NCBI GenBank assembly: GCA_018671205.1 | Contig: JABHIC010000198.1 | Coordinates: 1 to 5,650, forward strand | Direction of reading: 5' to 3' | DNA: 5,650 nt | From: Gammaproteobacteria bacterium | GTDB lineage: Bacteria > Pseudomonadota > Gammaproteobacteria > GCF-002020875 | In this document: piece by piece, positions 5,511 through 5,650 of the stretch | Layout: every line of letters begins with the position of its first letter | Position numbering within the stretch: position 1 is the stretch's first letter | Made by a program: the position numbers and the translations under genes | The notes under the pieces: model-generated | Told to the model about the DNA's origin: nothing | Database searches by the model: none | What the model saw: only the letters and a program-made list of their open reading frames with translations

Positions 5511-5650
5511 TTAGTGTAATAGCTTGCTGGCTTTGAACAGCAGATCCATCGTCAACTCTGGTAGCAGTTCCAGATGCCCCCGATCATATAGACTACAGAT
5601 CTCTGCGCCAAGATAGGAGAGCTCAGGATAACCATACGAGCTGGCACTCC
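5511..5650 (-). CDS. C-terminal end of a probable histidine phosphotransfer (Hpt) domain protein, partial
   Basis: The minus-strand frame open at the right edge gives 45 residues ending in ...LLFKASKLLH, with TAA at 5513-5511. The first residues, SASSYGYPELSYLGAEI, resemble the segment just after the phosphorylated histidine in Hpt domains (HxLKGSAxxxGxxxLxxLxxxIE). The next part, roughly YDRGHLELLPELTMDLLFKA, fits the last helix of that four-helix fold. The active histidine and everything N-terminal lie outside the window. The protein could therefore be a stand-alone Hpt protein or the tail of a hybrid sensor kinase. It is convergent with rpsT. The Hpt assignment is from recalled family pattern on a short fragment; that the frame is a real gene is more certain than its function. 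Confidence 0.5.
   Translation of the reverse strand, partial: SASSYGYPELSYLGAEICSLYDRGHLELLPELTMDLLFKASKLLH

Overview
The window looks like a housekeeping stretch of a gammaproteobacterial chromosome with a short copper-linked accessory block inserted in it. The evidence is a UUG-initiated rpsT divergent from murJ, murJ followed directly by ribF, an RF2 gene with the classic programmed +1 frameshift, and protein sequences that align well with the Escherichia coli RF2, MurJ, RibF and S20 that I remember. The species cannot be fixed from the sequence. A free-living or symbiotic environmental gammaproteobacterium is plausible, but that is inference.

Layout, left to right. The minus strand holds the 5' 45% of prfB (RF2), running off the left edge, with its frameshift site and a good sigma70-type promoter that lies inside the end of the next gene. 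Next comes a class I SAM-dependent methyltransferase of unknown substrate, preceded by a 9-bp inverted repeat. Then follow a secreted PCu(A)C copper chaperone with a complete H-X10-M-X21-H-X-M copper motif, a strong intrinsic terminator, and a small membrane-anchored Cys/His protein that resembles the DUF2946 family. Beyond these are ribF and murJ, 4 bp apart and surely one transcription unit. A 187-bp intergenic region then carries divergent promoters. On the plus strand is rpsT (ribosomal protein S20), closed by a strong terminator. At the right edge, convergent on the minus strand, is the C-terminal end of a protein that looks like a histidine phosphotransfer (Hpt) domain.

How the genes fit together: MurJ (lipid II export), RibF (FMN/FAD synthesis), S20 and RF2 are core functions. 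In many gammaproteobacteria murJ-ribF is followed by ileS-lspA. Here that position is taken by two probable copper-handling envelope proteins and a methyltransferase, all on the same strand and, from a few hand-counted lines, somewhat lower in GC than murJ. The DUF2946-like protein and the PCu(A)C protein probably act in periplasmic copper handling, perhaps for cytochrome oxidase assembly. The terminator between them implies that they are transcribed separately.

I see no CRISPR array, insertion sequence, phage gene, tRNA/rRNA gene or obvious new multi-gene system. The most interesting items are regulatory: the RF2 frameshift site, an inverted repeat burying a Shine-Dalgarno-like sequence before the methyltransferase, a 16-bp palindrome before the copper chaperone, and a perfect tandem 10-bp duplication in the S20 leader.
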